This document shows positions 17,066-25,104 of a stretch of 64,000 nucleotides of DNA, piece after piece. The first letter of the stretch is position 1. Each line of letters starts with the position of its first letter. The position numbers and the translations under genes are program-made. Below the pieces are notes generated by a model, which ran no database searches, was not told the DNA's origin, and saw only the letters and a program-made list of their open reading frames with translations. Source of the stretch: Clostridiales bacterium UBA7285 (GTDB lineage Bacteria; Bacillota; Clostridia; Peptostreptococcales; Anaerovoracaceae); assembly GCA_002472145.1 (NCBI GenBank), contig DKRJ01000013.1:62001-126000 (forward strand), written 5' to 3'.

Positions 17066-19681
17066 TTGGTCAAGACAGGTTTAAACGACATCAGAACGTC
17101 ATTTCTCGAATTTTTCGTCGGAAAGGGGCACTATCTTGGTAAGAGCGCCTCTCTCATACCAAAGGACGACAAATCGATCCTCATAATCAACTCGGGAATG
17201 GCCCCGCTTAAAAAATTCTTTTCCGGAGCCGAGACTCCGCCGTCGAAGCGCATGGTGACCTGCCAGAAGTGCATCAGGACAGGTGATATCGACAACGTAG
17301 GCAAAACGGCCCGCCACGGCACTTTCTTCGAGATGCTCGGCAACTTCTCGTTCGGCGACTATTTCAAGAAGGAATCGCTGAACTGGGGATACGAATATCT
17401 GACTAAGGTCCTCTGCCTCGATCCCGACAGGCTCTGGGCGACTATATATCTCGACGACGATCAGGCGTATAAGATCTGGCGCGAGATAGGCATGCCGGAC
17501 GATCACATAGTCAGACTCGGGAAGGAAGACAATTTCTGGGAGATCGGCCTCGGTCCGTGCGGGCCTGACTCGGAGATCTTCTACGACCGCGGCGAACAGT
17601 ACGGATGCGGCAAGCCGACGTGCAAGCCGGGATGCGACTGCGACAGGTACGTCGAGATCTGGAATCACGTATTTACCCAGTTCTCAAAGGAAGAGGACGG
17701 TTCGTACAGCGACCTGGCTCATCCGAACATCGATACGGGGATGGGTCTGGAGAGGATCGCCTGCGTCATGCAGGGCGTAGACTCGATCTTCGACGTCGAC
17801 ACCATTAGGCATATCCTCGACGCAGTTCTCGCAAAAGCGGGGATAGAGTACGAACAGCCGGGGACCGAGACGACTGACGTATCGGTCAGGATAATAACCG
17901 ATCACCTTCGCTCGATGGTCTTCATGATAGCCGACGGAATAATCCCATCCAATGAGGGGAGAGGCTACGTCCTCAGGAGGCTTATCAGGCGCGCGGCGCG
18001 CCACGGCAGGACGCTGGGCATCGAGAGCGGGTTCCTCTCTGACCTCGCGGACCGCGTCATAGAGGTGTCCGGGGCTGCGTATCCGGAGATCGTCGAGAAG
18101 CGCGCGTTGATCAAAAAAGTCATAGCGACCGAGGAGGAAAAGTTCGACAGGACTATAGACCAGGGACAGAACATCATCGCCGAATACGTCGAAGAGCTGA
18201 AGAAAACAGGCTCATCCGTACTGGACGGAGAAAAAACGTTCAAACTTTACGATACATACGGATTCCCGCCTGAACTCACGCGCGAGATACTCGCCGAGAA
18301 CGGCATGACAGCCGACATGGACGGATTTGCCGAAAAGATGAGACAGCAGAAGGAGACTGCAAGAGGCGGCAGGAAGCAAAGTGACGAGGAAGGCTGGGAA
18401 AACAGAGGCAGCGACGTCGAACTCCCGAAGACTGTCTTCACGGGTTACGAAACTCTCGAGGACGAGGGAAAGATCCTGAGCATACGTTTTGACGGGAAAG
18501 ATGACAAAGGCCAAAGCGGGACGGCGACAGTTTACGTCGACAGGACTCCGTTCTACGCGGAAAGCGGCGGACAGATTTGCGATACAGGTATTATGTCAAC
18601 AAGTACTGCCAAAGCCGAAGTTATTTCAGTCACCAAAGCCGACGGGATCTTCTCTCACAAAGTAAAGATGATCGAAGGGACTTTCTCCGAGGGAGATACA
18701 GTCTCTCTTTCCGTCGACGTTAAAAAGCGCCATCTCACCGCCAGGAACCATACCGCGACGCACCTTCTTCAGAAGGCTCTGCGCACGGTCCTGGGCGAGC
18801 ACGTACAGCAGGCAGGTTCGCTCGTGAATGAGCGCATGCTGCGCTTTGACTTCACTCATTACGAGCCGCTTACGCCGGAGCAGATATCCGAGGTCGAGGC
18901 GCTCGTAAACGAACAAATCGCGCTTTTCGTTCCGGTCAGCACTATCGAGACGACCGTCGAGGAAGCCGAAAAGTCGGGCGCCATGGCTCTCTTTGGCGAG
19001 AAATACGGAAGCGTCGTCAGGATGGTATGCTGCGGGGACTACAGCAGAGAACTGTGCGGCGGCACTCACGTCTCGAATACCGGAGAAATCGGCGCATTTA
19101 AGGTTTTGTCGGAAGCGGGGATCGCTTCAGGCGTCCGGAGGATAGAGGCTGTCACGGCATCAGGTATATGCGACTCTCTGCTCGAGAAGGAAGACGAGAT
19201 AGAGCAGACCTGCGCGGCGCTGAAATGCGCGCCTAACGTACTGCCTGCAAAGGCAGCGGCCCTCGCCGAGGAACTCAAGGAAGCCCGCCGGGAACTCAAG
19301 GCTGCGAAGGAAGCCGGAATGAGCGGAGAGGTCGACGAGATCATCTCATCGGCAAAGGACATAAACGGCGTGAAATTCATCACGAAGAAGTTCAAAAACG
19401 CCGACGCGTCAGATCTGCGCGATCTTTCCGATAAGATAAAAGCCGCCGCAGGAAGCGCTGCTGTCGTATTTGCGTCCGAGAACGAAGGAAAGGTCATTTT
19501 CCTCATCGCTCTGACGGACGACCTTGTTAAAAACGGCAGACACGCGGGTAAAATGATTAAAGAGATATCGTCACTCTGCGGAGGAGGAGGAGGAGGCCGT
19601 CCGAACTTCGCCCAGGCCGGAGCGCCGGACGCTTCCAGGATCGACGAAGCGTTTGACCTTGCGGAAAGTTTCTTGCGGTAG
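17066..19681 (+). CDS. alaS: Alanyl-tRNA synthetase
   Basis: Charges tRNA(Ala). The 871 residues hold the class II catalytic core (FLEFFVGKGH near the N-terminus, GNFSFGDYFKKE, GIGLERIA-like GMGLERIACVMQG, RGYVLRRLIRRAARHG), the editing domain with zinc ligands HTATH and CGGTH that clears mischarged serine and glycine, and a C-terminal C-Ala domain ending GGGGGGRPNFAQAG. Start is TTG 17066, positioned 8 bases after AGGAGG. Downstream comes ireB-ruvX, the order known from Bacillus (alaS-yrzL-yrrK), supporting orthology. Confidence 0.97.
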   Translation: MVKTGLNDIRTSFLEFFVGKGHYLGKSASLIPKDDKSILIINSGMAPLKKFFSGAETPPSKRMVTCQKCIRTGDIDNVGKTARHGTFFEMLGNFSFGDYFKKESLNWGYEYLTKVLCLDPDRLWATIYLDDDQAYKIWREIGMPDDHIVRLGKEDNFWEIGLGPCGPDSEIFYDRGEQYGCGKPTCKPGCDCDRYVEIWNHVFTQFSKEEDGSYSDLAHPNIDTGMGLERIACVMQGVDSIFDVDTIRHILDAVLAKAGIEYEQPGTETTDVSVRIITDHLRSMVFMIADGIIPSNEGRGYVLRRLIRRAARHGRTLGIESGFLSDLADRVIEVSGAAYPEIVEKRALIKKVIATEEEKFDRTIDQGQNIIAEYVEELKKTGSSVLDGEKTFKLYDTYGFPPELTREILAENGMTADMDGFAEKMRQQKETARGGRKQSDEEGWENRGSDVELPKTVFTGYETLEDEGKILSIRFDGKDDKGQSGTATVYVDRTPFYAESGGQICDTGIMSTSTAKAEVISVTKADGIFSHKVKMIEGTFSEGDTVSLSVDVKKRHLTARNHTATHLLQKALRTVLGEHVQQAGSLVNERMLRFDFTHYEPLTPEQISEVEALVNEQIALFVPVSTIETTVEEAEKSGAMALFGEKYGSVVRMVCCGDYSRELCGGTHVSNTGEIGAFKVLSEAGIASGVRRIEAVTASGICDSLLEKEDEIEQTCAALKCAPNVLPAKAAALAEELKEARRELKAAKEAGMSGEVDEIISSAKDINGVKFITKKFKNADASDLRDLSDKIKAAAGSAAVVFASENEGKVIFLIALTDDLVKNGRHAGKMIKEISSLCGGGGGGRPNFAQAGAPDASRIDEAFDLAESFLR

Positions 19682-19687
19682 TATAAT
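19659..19687 (+). promoter_or_regulatory. Promoter for ireB inside the alaS end
   Basis: TTGCGG at 19659-19664 and a perfect TATAAT at 19682-19687, 17 bases apart; the alaS stop lies between spacer and -10. It would let ireB be expressed apart from alaS. Confidence 0.6.
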
Positions 19688-19716
19688 TTGGTTATCACTT
19701 AGGGAGGTCTTGAGTT

Positions 19717-19962
19717 ATGGAAAGAAACACTATCATGTTCGACACTACCAAAGCGCAGGAAAAAACAACCAGAGAAGTCCTCGAGCTCGTCTACAAGGCG
19801 CTTGAAGAGAGAGGCTACAACGGGATCGATCAGATGGTCGGATACATTCTTTCCGGAGATCCTTCCTACATCACGAGCCATAACAACGCCCGCATGATGA
19901 TCAGCCGCATCGACCGCGCCGACCTCGTAGAGGAGATCCTTAAAGAGTATTTGAAGAAATAG
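19717..19962 (+). CDS. ireB: IreB family regulatory phosphoprotein (UPF0297)
   Basis: Small cytosolic protein known in Enterococcus as a target of the IreK Ser/Thr kinase and a negative regulator of cephalosporin resistance. Its 81 residues match the family over its length: TIMFDTTKA with the phosphoacceptor threonines near the N-terminus, EVLELVYKALEERGYNGIDQMVGYILSGDPSYITSHNNAR, and RIDRADLVEEILKEYL at the end. AGGGAGGTCTTGAGTT precedes the ATG. It lies between alaS and ruvX as in other Bacillota and is followed by a strong terminator. Confidence 0.95.
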   Translation: MERNTIMFDTTKAQEKTTREVLELVYKALEERGYNGIDQMVGYILSGDPSYITSHNNARMMISRIDRADLVEEILKEYLKK

Positions 19963-19980
19963 TCATCATAGCAGAAACAG

Positions 19981-20015
19981 ACGGCAGGACACGTTCATGT
20001 GCCTGCCGTTTTTTT
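19981..20015 (+). terminator. Terminator after ireB
   Basis: ACGGCAGG...CCTGCCGT stem extended by CAC/GTG across a one-base bulge, loop GTTCAT, then seven T residues. A classic intrinsic terminator. Confidence 0.9.
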
Positions 20016-20021
20016 GACATT

Positions 20022-20041
20022 ATATCCGGATGACCGGATAT
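20022..20041. repeat. Perfect 8-bp inverted repeat upstream of ruvX
   Basis: ATATCCGG-ATGA-CCGGATAT lies between a TTGACA hexamer (20014-20019, overlapping the terminator T-run) and the GGGGAG ribosome binding site of ruvX. The right half gives the weak -10 candidate GATATC at 17-base spacing. It could be an operator over the ruvX promoter or a hairpin in the leader. Confidence 0.55.
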
Positions 20042-20057
20042 CGGGGAGTTTGCAGCG

Positions 20058-20522
20058 ATGAAGCGAAAGGTCGCGCTTGACGTAGGCGACAAAACAATAG
20101 GAGTGGCAGTAAGCGACGAACTCGGAATAACGGGGCAGGGAATCACGACGATCGAACGCGCCGGGATCAAAAAGGACACAGGGAAAGTCATCGACCTCGT
20201 ACGCGAATATGACTGCGACACTGTTGTTATCGGGCTTCCGCTCATGCTGAGCGGTGAAGACAGTCCGCAGACAGAGAAGGTCAGGGAGTTCCGCACGCGC
20301 CTCGAAAACAAGCTCAGGAGCAGCGCTCTCGCCGACGTAGAGGTGGTTTGGCAGGACGAGCGGTTCACCACGGTGATCGCGGAAGACGTCCTGATTTCCG
20401 CCGACCTCGACAGAAGAAAGAGAAAAAAAGTGGTCGACAAGCAGGCCGCCGTTCTGATCCTTCAGAGTTATCTGGATCGCGAAAGGAACAGAGCCGAGCG
20501 AGAGCGCAGCGGATCCGACTGA
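20058..20522 (+). CDS. ruvX: RuvX/YqgF family Holliday-junction resolvase-like protein
   Basis: RNase H-fold protein of the YqgF family, implicated in resolving recombination intermediates and, in E. coli, in pre-16S rRNA end processing. Landmarks are ALDVGDKTIGVAVSDELG with the first catalytic aspartate, VIGLPLMLSGEDSPQTEKV, VVWQDERFTTVIAEDVL, and DKQAAVLILQSYLD with the last acidic residue. It is 154 residues, slightly longer than usual because of a charged tail RERNRAERERSGSD. It starts with GGGGAGTTTGCAGCG before ATG and is separated from ireB by a terminator. Confidence 0.94.
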   Translation: MKRKVALDVGDKTIGVAVSDELGITGQGITTIERAGIKKDTGKVIDLVREYDCDTVVIGLPLMLSGEDSPQTEKVREFRTRLENKLRSSALADVEVVWQDERFTTVIAEDVLISADLDRRKRKKVVDKQAAVLILQSYLDRERNRAERERSGSD

Positions 20523-20542
20523 AATAAGATACAGGGACACTT

Positions 20543-20586
20543 GCGAACTAATTTCCGCGATATACGAAATATAGTTCGCTTTTTTA
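20543..20586 (+). terminator. Hairpin after ruvX; also resembles a PurBox pair
   Basis: GCGAACTA (20543-20550) pairs with TAGTTCGC (20572-20579), extended by ATTTC/GAAAT, followed by six T residues: a good intrinsic terminator for ruvX. The same arms contain CGAAC and GTTCG in the inverted arrangement and A/T-flanked context of Bacillus PurR boxes, 25 bases apart, about 60 bases ahead of the purE promoter, so it could serve as purine operator as well. Confidence 0.7.
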
Positions 20587-20648
20587 ATATTTATCGCCTT
20601 TATAACGGCGTTTTCTTCAAAAAAAACATTCAAAAACGTGAACTTCCG

Positions 20649-20677
20649 TTGAAGCGAAAAATTCTTAGTGATAAAGT
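20649..20677 (+). promoter_or_regulatory. Candidate promoter of the purine operon
   Basis: TTGAAG at 20649-20654 and TAAAGT at 20672-20677, 17 bases apart, about 75 bases ahead of purE. Nothing resembling a guanine riboswitch aptamer was seen in the leader. Confidence 0.5.
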
Positions 20678-20751
20678 ATAGTAAGATAGTTAACGTCTTT
20701 AAATTTCCTATTATCCGAAGTGCGTATTTTTCGTACAGGCAGGGGGTCATG

Positions 20752-21246
20752 ATGAAAAAAGTTGCAGTTATCATGGGTTCTGACAGCGATCTTCCGGTAG
20801 TAAGGAAAGCGATCGATACCCTGAAGAGTTTAGACATTCCTTTCGAGGCGCACGTATATTCCGCGCACCGCACGCCGGGCGAGACGAGAGATTTCACGGT
20901 CGGCGCGGCGGATAACGGCTTCGGCGTGATAATAGCCGCAGCCGGGAAGGCCGCTCATCTCGCGGGAGCGATCGCGGCGAATACGATTCTTCCGGTCATC
21001 GGCATCCCGATCAAAAGTTCGACTCTCGACGGTCTCGACTCGCTTCTTTCGACAGTACAGATGCCGGGCGGGATCCCTGTGGCTACCGTCGCTATAGACG
21101 GAGCAGAAAACGCGGCTCTTCTCGCGGCCGAGATCCTCGCTCTCTCGGACGAGGGACTCGCTAAGAAGCTTACCGAAAGGCGCATGGAGGGATCCGCCAG
21201 GGTCCTGGAGAAAAACGCCGCCATCGAAGATATGTTCAACGACTAA
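20752..21246 (+). CDS. purE: N5-carboxyaminoimidazole ribonucleotide mutase (PurE class I)
   Basis: Moves the carboxyl group of N5-CAIR to form CAIR in purine synthesis. GSDSDLPVV at the N-terminus and SAHRTPGET carry the class I active-site residues; AAAGKAAHLAG and GIPIKSSTLDGLDSLLSTVQMPGG-type segments bind substrate. AGGGGG lies just before tandem ATGs at 20749/20752; the second gives 164 residues, the family length. The open frame extends upstream to 20668 but without homology. It opens the operon purE-F-M-N/O-H-D-L. No purK is present in the window although class I PurE normally needs it. Confidence 0.95.
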   Translation: MKKVAVIMGSDSDLPVVRKAIDTLKSLDIPFEAHVYSAHRTPGETRDFTVGAADNGFGVIIAAAGKAAHLAGAIAANTILPVIGIPIKSSTLDGLDSLLSTVQMPGGIPVATVAIDGAENAALLAAEILALSDEGLAKKLTERRMEGSARVLEKNAAIEDMFND

Positions 21247-21260
21247 GGAGCGTTTCAGAT

Positions 21261-22718
21261 ATGAGCGATCTCAGAGAAGAATGCGGGCTTTACGGAATAT
21301 ACACCAGGGATACCGAAGACGTTGCGTATACGACGTACTACGGGCTTTTCGCGCTCCAGCACAGAGGGCAGGAGAACTGCGGCATAGTCGTCAACGACGA
21401 CGGCGTATTCAGTTCATATAAGGACAAGGGGCTCGTGAACGACGTCTTCGATTCCGAGATACTGAACAGCCTGGGGCGGGGGAGCATCGCCGTCGGACAC
21501 GTCAGATACAGCACGACCGGGATCAATAACAGGAACAATTCCCAGCCTCTCGTCATCAATCATCATAAGGGCCGCATGGCCATAGCGCATAACGGCAATC
21601 TCGTGAATTCGTACGACTTAAGGACGGAACTGGAACTCCAGGGTTCCATATTCCACACAACGATCGACACCGAGGTGATAGCCTACATCATAACAAAGGA
21701 GCGCATCAAATGCTCCTCGATCGAAGAAGCCATCGACAGGGCGATGGACAAGCTCGTAGGCGCATACTCTCTCGTCATAATGTCTCCGACCAAACTGATC
21801 GCAGTCAGGGACCCGCACGGCTTCAGGCCTCTCTGCTACGGCATCAGAGAAGACGACGGCGCGTACGTCATCGCTTCCGAATCGTGCGCTCTCGACGCCA
21901 CCGGAGCCAAACTGATACGAGACATAGACCCGGGCGAGATACTCGTGATAGATAAGAACGGTGTCAGGTCGATCAGCACGCACTGCGGCATCGCGCCTCA
22001 TAAGATCTGCATCTTCGAATATCTCTACTTTGCCCGTCCGGACTCAGTGATAGAGGGCATCAGCGTTCATCAGGCGAGGAAAGCCGCGGGCGCGTGCCTG
22101 GCAATGGAGCATCCGGTCCAGGCCGACGTCGTCGTGGGCGTCCCGGATTCGGGCATAAGCGCCGCGATCGGCTACGCGCAGCAGGCCGGCATCCCATACG
22201 GCATCGGATTCATCAAGAACAAATACATCGGCAGGACGTTCATCGCGCCGGGGCAGGGCAACCGCGAGGATAAAGTAAGGATCAAGTTGAACGCCCTGAA
22301 GGATACGGTCTCGGGCAAGCGCGTCGTCCTGGTCGACGATTCCATAGTGAGAGGAACGACGATATCGCGGATCATCAAACTCCTGAGAGAGGCCGGCGCG
22401 ACTGAGATACACGTGCGTTCTTCGGCCCCGGCTTTCATGAATCCGTGCTACTACGGAACGGACATCGACTCGCGCGACAATCTCATCGCATGCAGATATA
22501 AACTGGACGAGATCGCCGGTGTCGTCGGTGCGGACAGCCTCGGATATCTGAGCGTGGACCATCTCTGCATGATACTGGGCAAAAAGCCTGAGGAGGGCTA
22601 CTGCTCCGCTTGCTTCAGCGGCAGATATCCGACGGAAACTCCGAAAGTCACGGAGAAAAATAAATTCGAACATAAGATACGCGAAAAGGAAAGTGGATCC
22701 GGAGGGGAAAATGCCTAA
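21261..22718 (+). CDS. purF: Amidophosphoribosyltransferase, Fe-S type
   Basis: First committed step of purine synthesis: makes 5-phosphoribosylamine from PRPP and glutamine. The N-terminus MSDLREE-CGLYGIY shows a seven-residue propeptide ahead of the catalytic cysteine (Cys8), which must be cleaved as in Bacillus PurF. Glutaminase residues follow in HRGQENCG and HNGNLVNSYDLR. The PRPP loop is VVLVDDSIVRGTT. Four cysteines that bind a 4Fe-4S cluster in the Bacillus enzyme are visible (HKICIFE, NPCYYG, GYCSACF), so this is the oxygen-sensitive type. Length 485; purM overlaps the last 8 bases. Confidence 0.96.
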   Translation: MSDLREECGLYGIYTRDTEDVAYTTYYGLFALQHRGQENCGIVVNDDGVFSSYKDKGLVNDVFDSEILNSLGRGSIAVGHVRYSTTGINNRNNSQPLVINHHKGRMAIAHNGNLVNSYDLRTELELQGSIFHTTIDTEVIAYIITKERIKCSSIEEAIDRAMDKLVGAYSLVIMSPTKLIAVRDPHGFRPLCYGIREDDGAYVIASESCALDATGAKLIRDIDPGEILVIDKNGVRSISTHCGIAPHKICIFEYLYFARPDSVIEGISVHQARKAAGACLAMEHPVQADVVVGVPDSGISAAIGYAQQAGIPYGIGFIKNKYIGRTFIAPGQGNREDKVRIKLNALKDTVSGKRVVLVDDSIVRGTTISRIIKLLREAGATEIHVRSSAPAFMNPCYYGTDIDSRDNLIACRYKLDEIAGVVGADSLGYLSVDHLCMILGKKPEEGYCSACFSGRYPTETPKVTEKNKFEHKIREKESGSGGENA

Positions 22719-23751
22719 GAGTTTCAGCGAAAGCTATAAGGAAGCGGGAGTCGACATCACTGCCGGCTACAAAGCGGTCGAACTTATGAAAAAGCATATC
22801 GCCAGAACGGCGGTTTTCGGCAACGCGCCTGACATAGGCGGCTTCGGAGGGCTGTTCGAACTGGACACGGCCGAGATCAGCCGGCCGGTGCTCGTCAGCG
22901 GCACGGACGGAGTCGGAACGAAGCTTAGGATCGCTTTTCTGATGGATAAGCACGACACGGTCGGTATCGACTGCGTCGCGATGTGCGTAAACGACATCAT
23001 CTGCGTAGGCGCAAAGCCGCTGTTCTTTCTCGATTACATCGCCTGCGGCAAAAACGAACCAGAGAAGATAGCCGACATAGTAAAGGGTGTCTGCGACGGG
23101 TGCGTCAAAGCCGAGAGCGCGCTCATAGGCGGCGAAACAGCGGAAATGCCCGGCTTTTATTCTGTGGACGAGTACGATCTGGCCGGCTTCGCCTGCGGCG
23201 TAGTAGATAAGTCTCGCGTCCTGGACAAGAACAAGATCAGGGAGGGCGACGTTTTGATCGCGCTTCCTTCATCCGGCGTACATTCCAATGGATTCTCCCT
23301 CGTCAGGAAGGTCTTCGACGTCGAACACGCCGACCTCGGGAAGGGTGTACCGGAACTCGGCGGAAGATCGCTCGGAGAGACGCTGCTGACCCCTACGGAG
23401 ATATATGTGAAGCCTATGCTCGCTCTGTTCAAACAGGTGAACGTAAAGTCCGTGGCTCATATCACTGGCGGAGGATTCTTTGAGAACATACCGCGCAGCC
23501 TCCCTGCGGGGATAGGCGTCAGGATCAGCAGATCTGACGTCAGGGTACTTCCGGTTTTCGATCTCATAGCAAAAACCGGCGGCATCCCGGAAAGAGACAT
23601 GTTCAATACTTTCAACATGGGAGTCGGGATGACGTGCGTCGTCGCCGAGGAAGACGCCGACAGGGCCGTTTCCGTCCTGAAGGAGAACGGCGTTGACGCC
23701 TACGTGCTCGGCCGCACGGTCAGATCTGAGGAGGGTGTGGAGCTATGCTGA
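22711..23751 (+). CDS. purM: Phosphoribosylformylglycinamidine cyclo-ligase
   Basis: ATP-dependent closure of FGAM to AIR. Family segments: KEAGVDITAGYKAVELMKKH, GTDGVGTKLRIA, DCVAMCVNDIICVGAKPLFFLDYIA-type core, LIGGETAEMPG, LPSSGVHSNGFSL and HITGGGFFENIPR. The frame opens at GTG 22693, but GGAGGGG at 22701-22707 places the start at ATG 22711, giving 346 residues, the normal length, and an 8-base overlap with purF. Its stop overlaps the next gene by 7 bases, so purF-purM-purN are translationally coupled. Confidence 0.96.
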   Translation: MPKSFSESYKEAGVDITAGYKAVELMKKHIARTAVFGNAPDIGGFGGLFELDTAEISRPVLVSGTDGVGTKLRIAFLMDKHDTVGIDCVAMCVNDIICVGAKPLFFLDYIACGKNEPEKIADIVKGVCDGCVKAESALIGGETAEMPGFYSVDEYDLAGFACGVVDKSRVLDKNKIREGDVLIALPSSGVHSNGFSLVRKVFDVEHADLGKGVPELGGRSLGETLLTPTEIYVKPMLALFKQVNVKSVAHITGGGFFENIPRSLPAGIGVRISRSDVRVLPVFDLIAKTGGIPERDMFNTFNMGVGMTCVVAEEDADRAVSVLKENGVDAYVLGRTVRSEEGVELC

Positions 23752-25082
23752 AAAAATGCCGGATCGCTGTCCTCGTATCGGGCGGCGGAACGAACCTGCA
23801 GGCTATACTGAACGCCGAAAAGAGCGGGATCATAAAAAGCGGCGAAGTTGTTCTCGTCGCGTCGAACAGGCCTGACGCCTACGCCTTGAAAAGAGCGGAG
23901 AGCGCCGGAGTCGAAACCTTTATCTTTAAAGATGAGAGTTCGCTTACTGCCAGACTCAGATCCGCGAAGATAGATCTGATAGTCCTCGCAGGCTTTTTGA
24001 AGATCCTCTCCCCGGGATTCTGCAGGGAGTTACCGGAACGCATCATCAACATCCATCCCGCGCTTATACCTTCTTTCTGCGGAAAAGGATGCTACGGCCT
24101 GCACGTGCACGAGAAGGTCCTCGCCGCAGGAGTAAAAGTCACCGGCGCAACGGTCCATTACGTCAACGAGGTCCCGGACGGGGGCGAAATAATCGCTCAG
24201 AAGCCCGTCATGGTCCGGGACGGCGACACTCCGGAAACGCTGCAGCGCCGCGTGATGGAACAGGCGGAATGGGTGATCCTGCCGCTCTGCGTCGAAAGCG
24301 TCAGCCGCAGATTGATGTGCCGGCCTGATTCCGTCGAGTCCGTTCTCGGCAAAGCAAAGTATTTAGGCCGCGGGATAGCGCTGGGCACTGCCCCTGACGG
24401 GAGGGCAGTCTACGCCTACTTCATCTCGGGACGCTCTGAAAACAGCAGGAACAGGATATTCGTCGAAGACGGCGACGGCATCGTCATCAGACCGTTCGAC
24501 GAGTCTAAGGTCTCCGACCCTTCGCTGATCATATATCATCCGATCCGCGCATGCGGCGGACACCTCGTCGTCACGAACGGCGATCAGACAGACACGATAG
24601 TCGGATCCCTCAACGAAGGCGGGACTTTCGAGGAAGCACTCCGAACCAGGACATACGAACCAGACGCCCCGAATTTCACGCCGAGGGTAAGCGGGATGCT
24701 CGATCTCGGAAACGGCGCGGGACTGAGCGCCGGAGGAAGCGCAGGACGAAAAGACAGTCAATCGGCAGGAGGATGCTCATATAAACTCAGCATCCTTAAA
24801 CGCTCCGGAGAAAACGGAGACGTGACGTCGCGGCAGTTCTTCGAATACGAGCCGGAAAACGGCGTCGGCCATTTCATCAGCACGTATTCGTCCGACGGAG
24901 ATCCTCTGCCATCCTTCGAAGGGGAACCCCGCCGCATCGAGATCCCTGATAGCCCTGACGAGTTCATCTCTGAAATATGGGACAGCCTCGACGTCGATAA
25001 CAGGATCTCGCTCGTCGTCGGTTACGTCGACAGGGAAACGGGCAGACAGGAACGTCTCATCATCAATAAATATCAAAAGTAG
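23745..25082 (+). CDS. purN: GAR formyltransferase fused to PurO-type IMP cyclohydrolase
   Basis: Two-domain protein of 445 residues. Residues 1-190 are PurN (10-formyl-THF-dependent GAR transformylase): SGGGTNLQAIL, catalytic Asn102 and His104 in NIHPALIPSF, and Asp145 in EVPDGGEII. Residues about 205-445 match the IMP cyclohydrolase family first described as archaeal PurO: LGRGIALGTAPDGR, YFISGRSENSRNR (229-237 core), IIYHPIR, TNGDQTDTI, FEEALRTRTYEPDAPNFTPRVSG. PurO closes FAICAR to IMP, the last step of the pathway. The fusion thus joins the first and last folate-linked branches, and it makes sense because the next gene is an AICAR formyltransferase without its usual cyclohydrolase domain. 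Confidence 0.93.
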   Translation: MLKKCRIAVLVSGGGTNLQAILNAEKSGIIKSGEVVLVASNRPDAYALKRAESAGVETFIFKDESSLTARLRSAKIDLIVLAGFLKILSPGFCRELPERIINIHPALIPSFCGKGCYGLHVHEKVLAAGVKVTGATVHYVNEVPDGGEIIAQKPVMVRDGDTPETLQRRVMEQAEWVILPLCVESVSRRLMCRPDSVESVLGKAKYLGRGIALGTAPDGRAVYAYFISGRSENSRNRIFVEDGDGIVIRPFDESKVSDPSLIIYHPIRACGGHLVVTNGDQTDTIVGSLNEGGTFEEALRTRTYEPDAPNFTPRVSGMLDLGNGAGLSAGGSAGRKDSQSAGGCSYKLSILKRSGENGDVTSRQFFEYEPENGVGHFISTYSSDGDPLPSFEGEPRRIEIPDSPDEFISEIWDSLDVDNRISLVVGYVDRETGRQERLIINKYQK

Positions 25083-25104
25083 ACATAAAACGGAGACATC
25101 GGCG

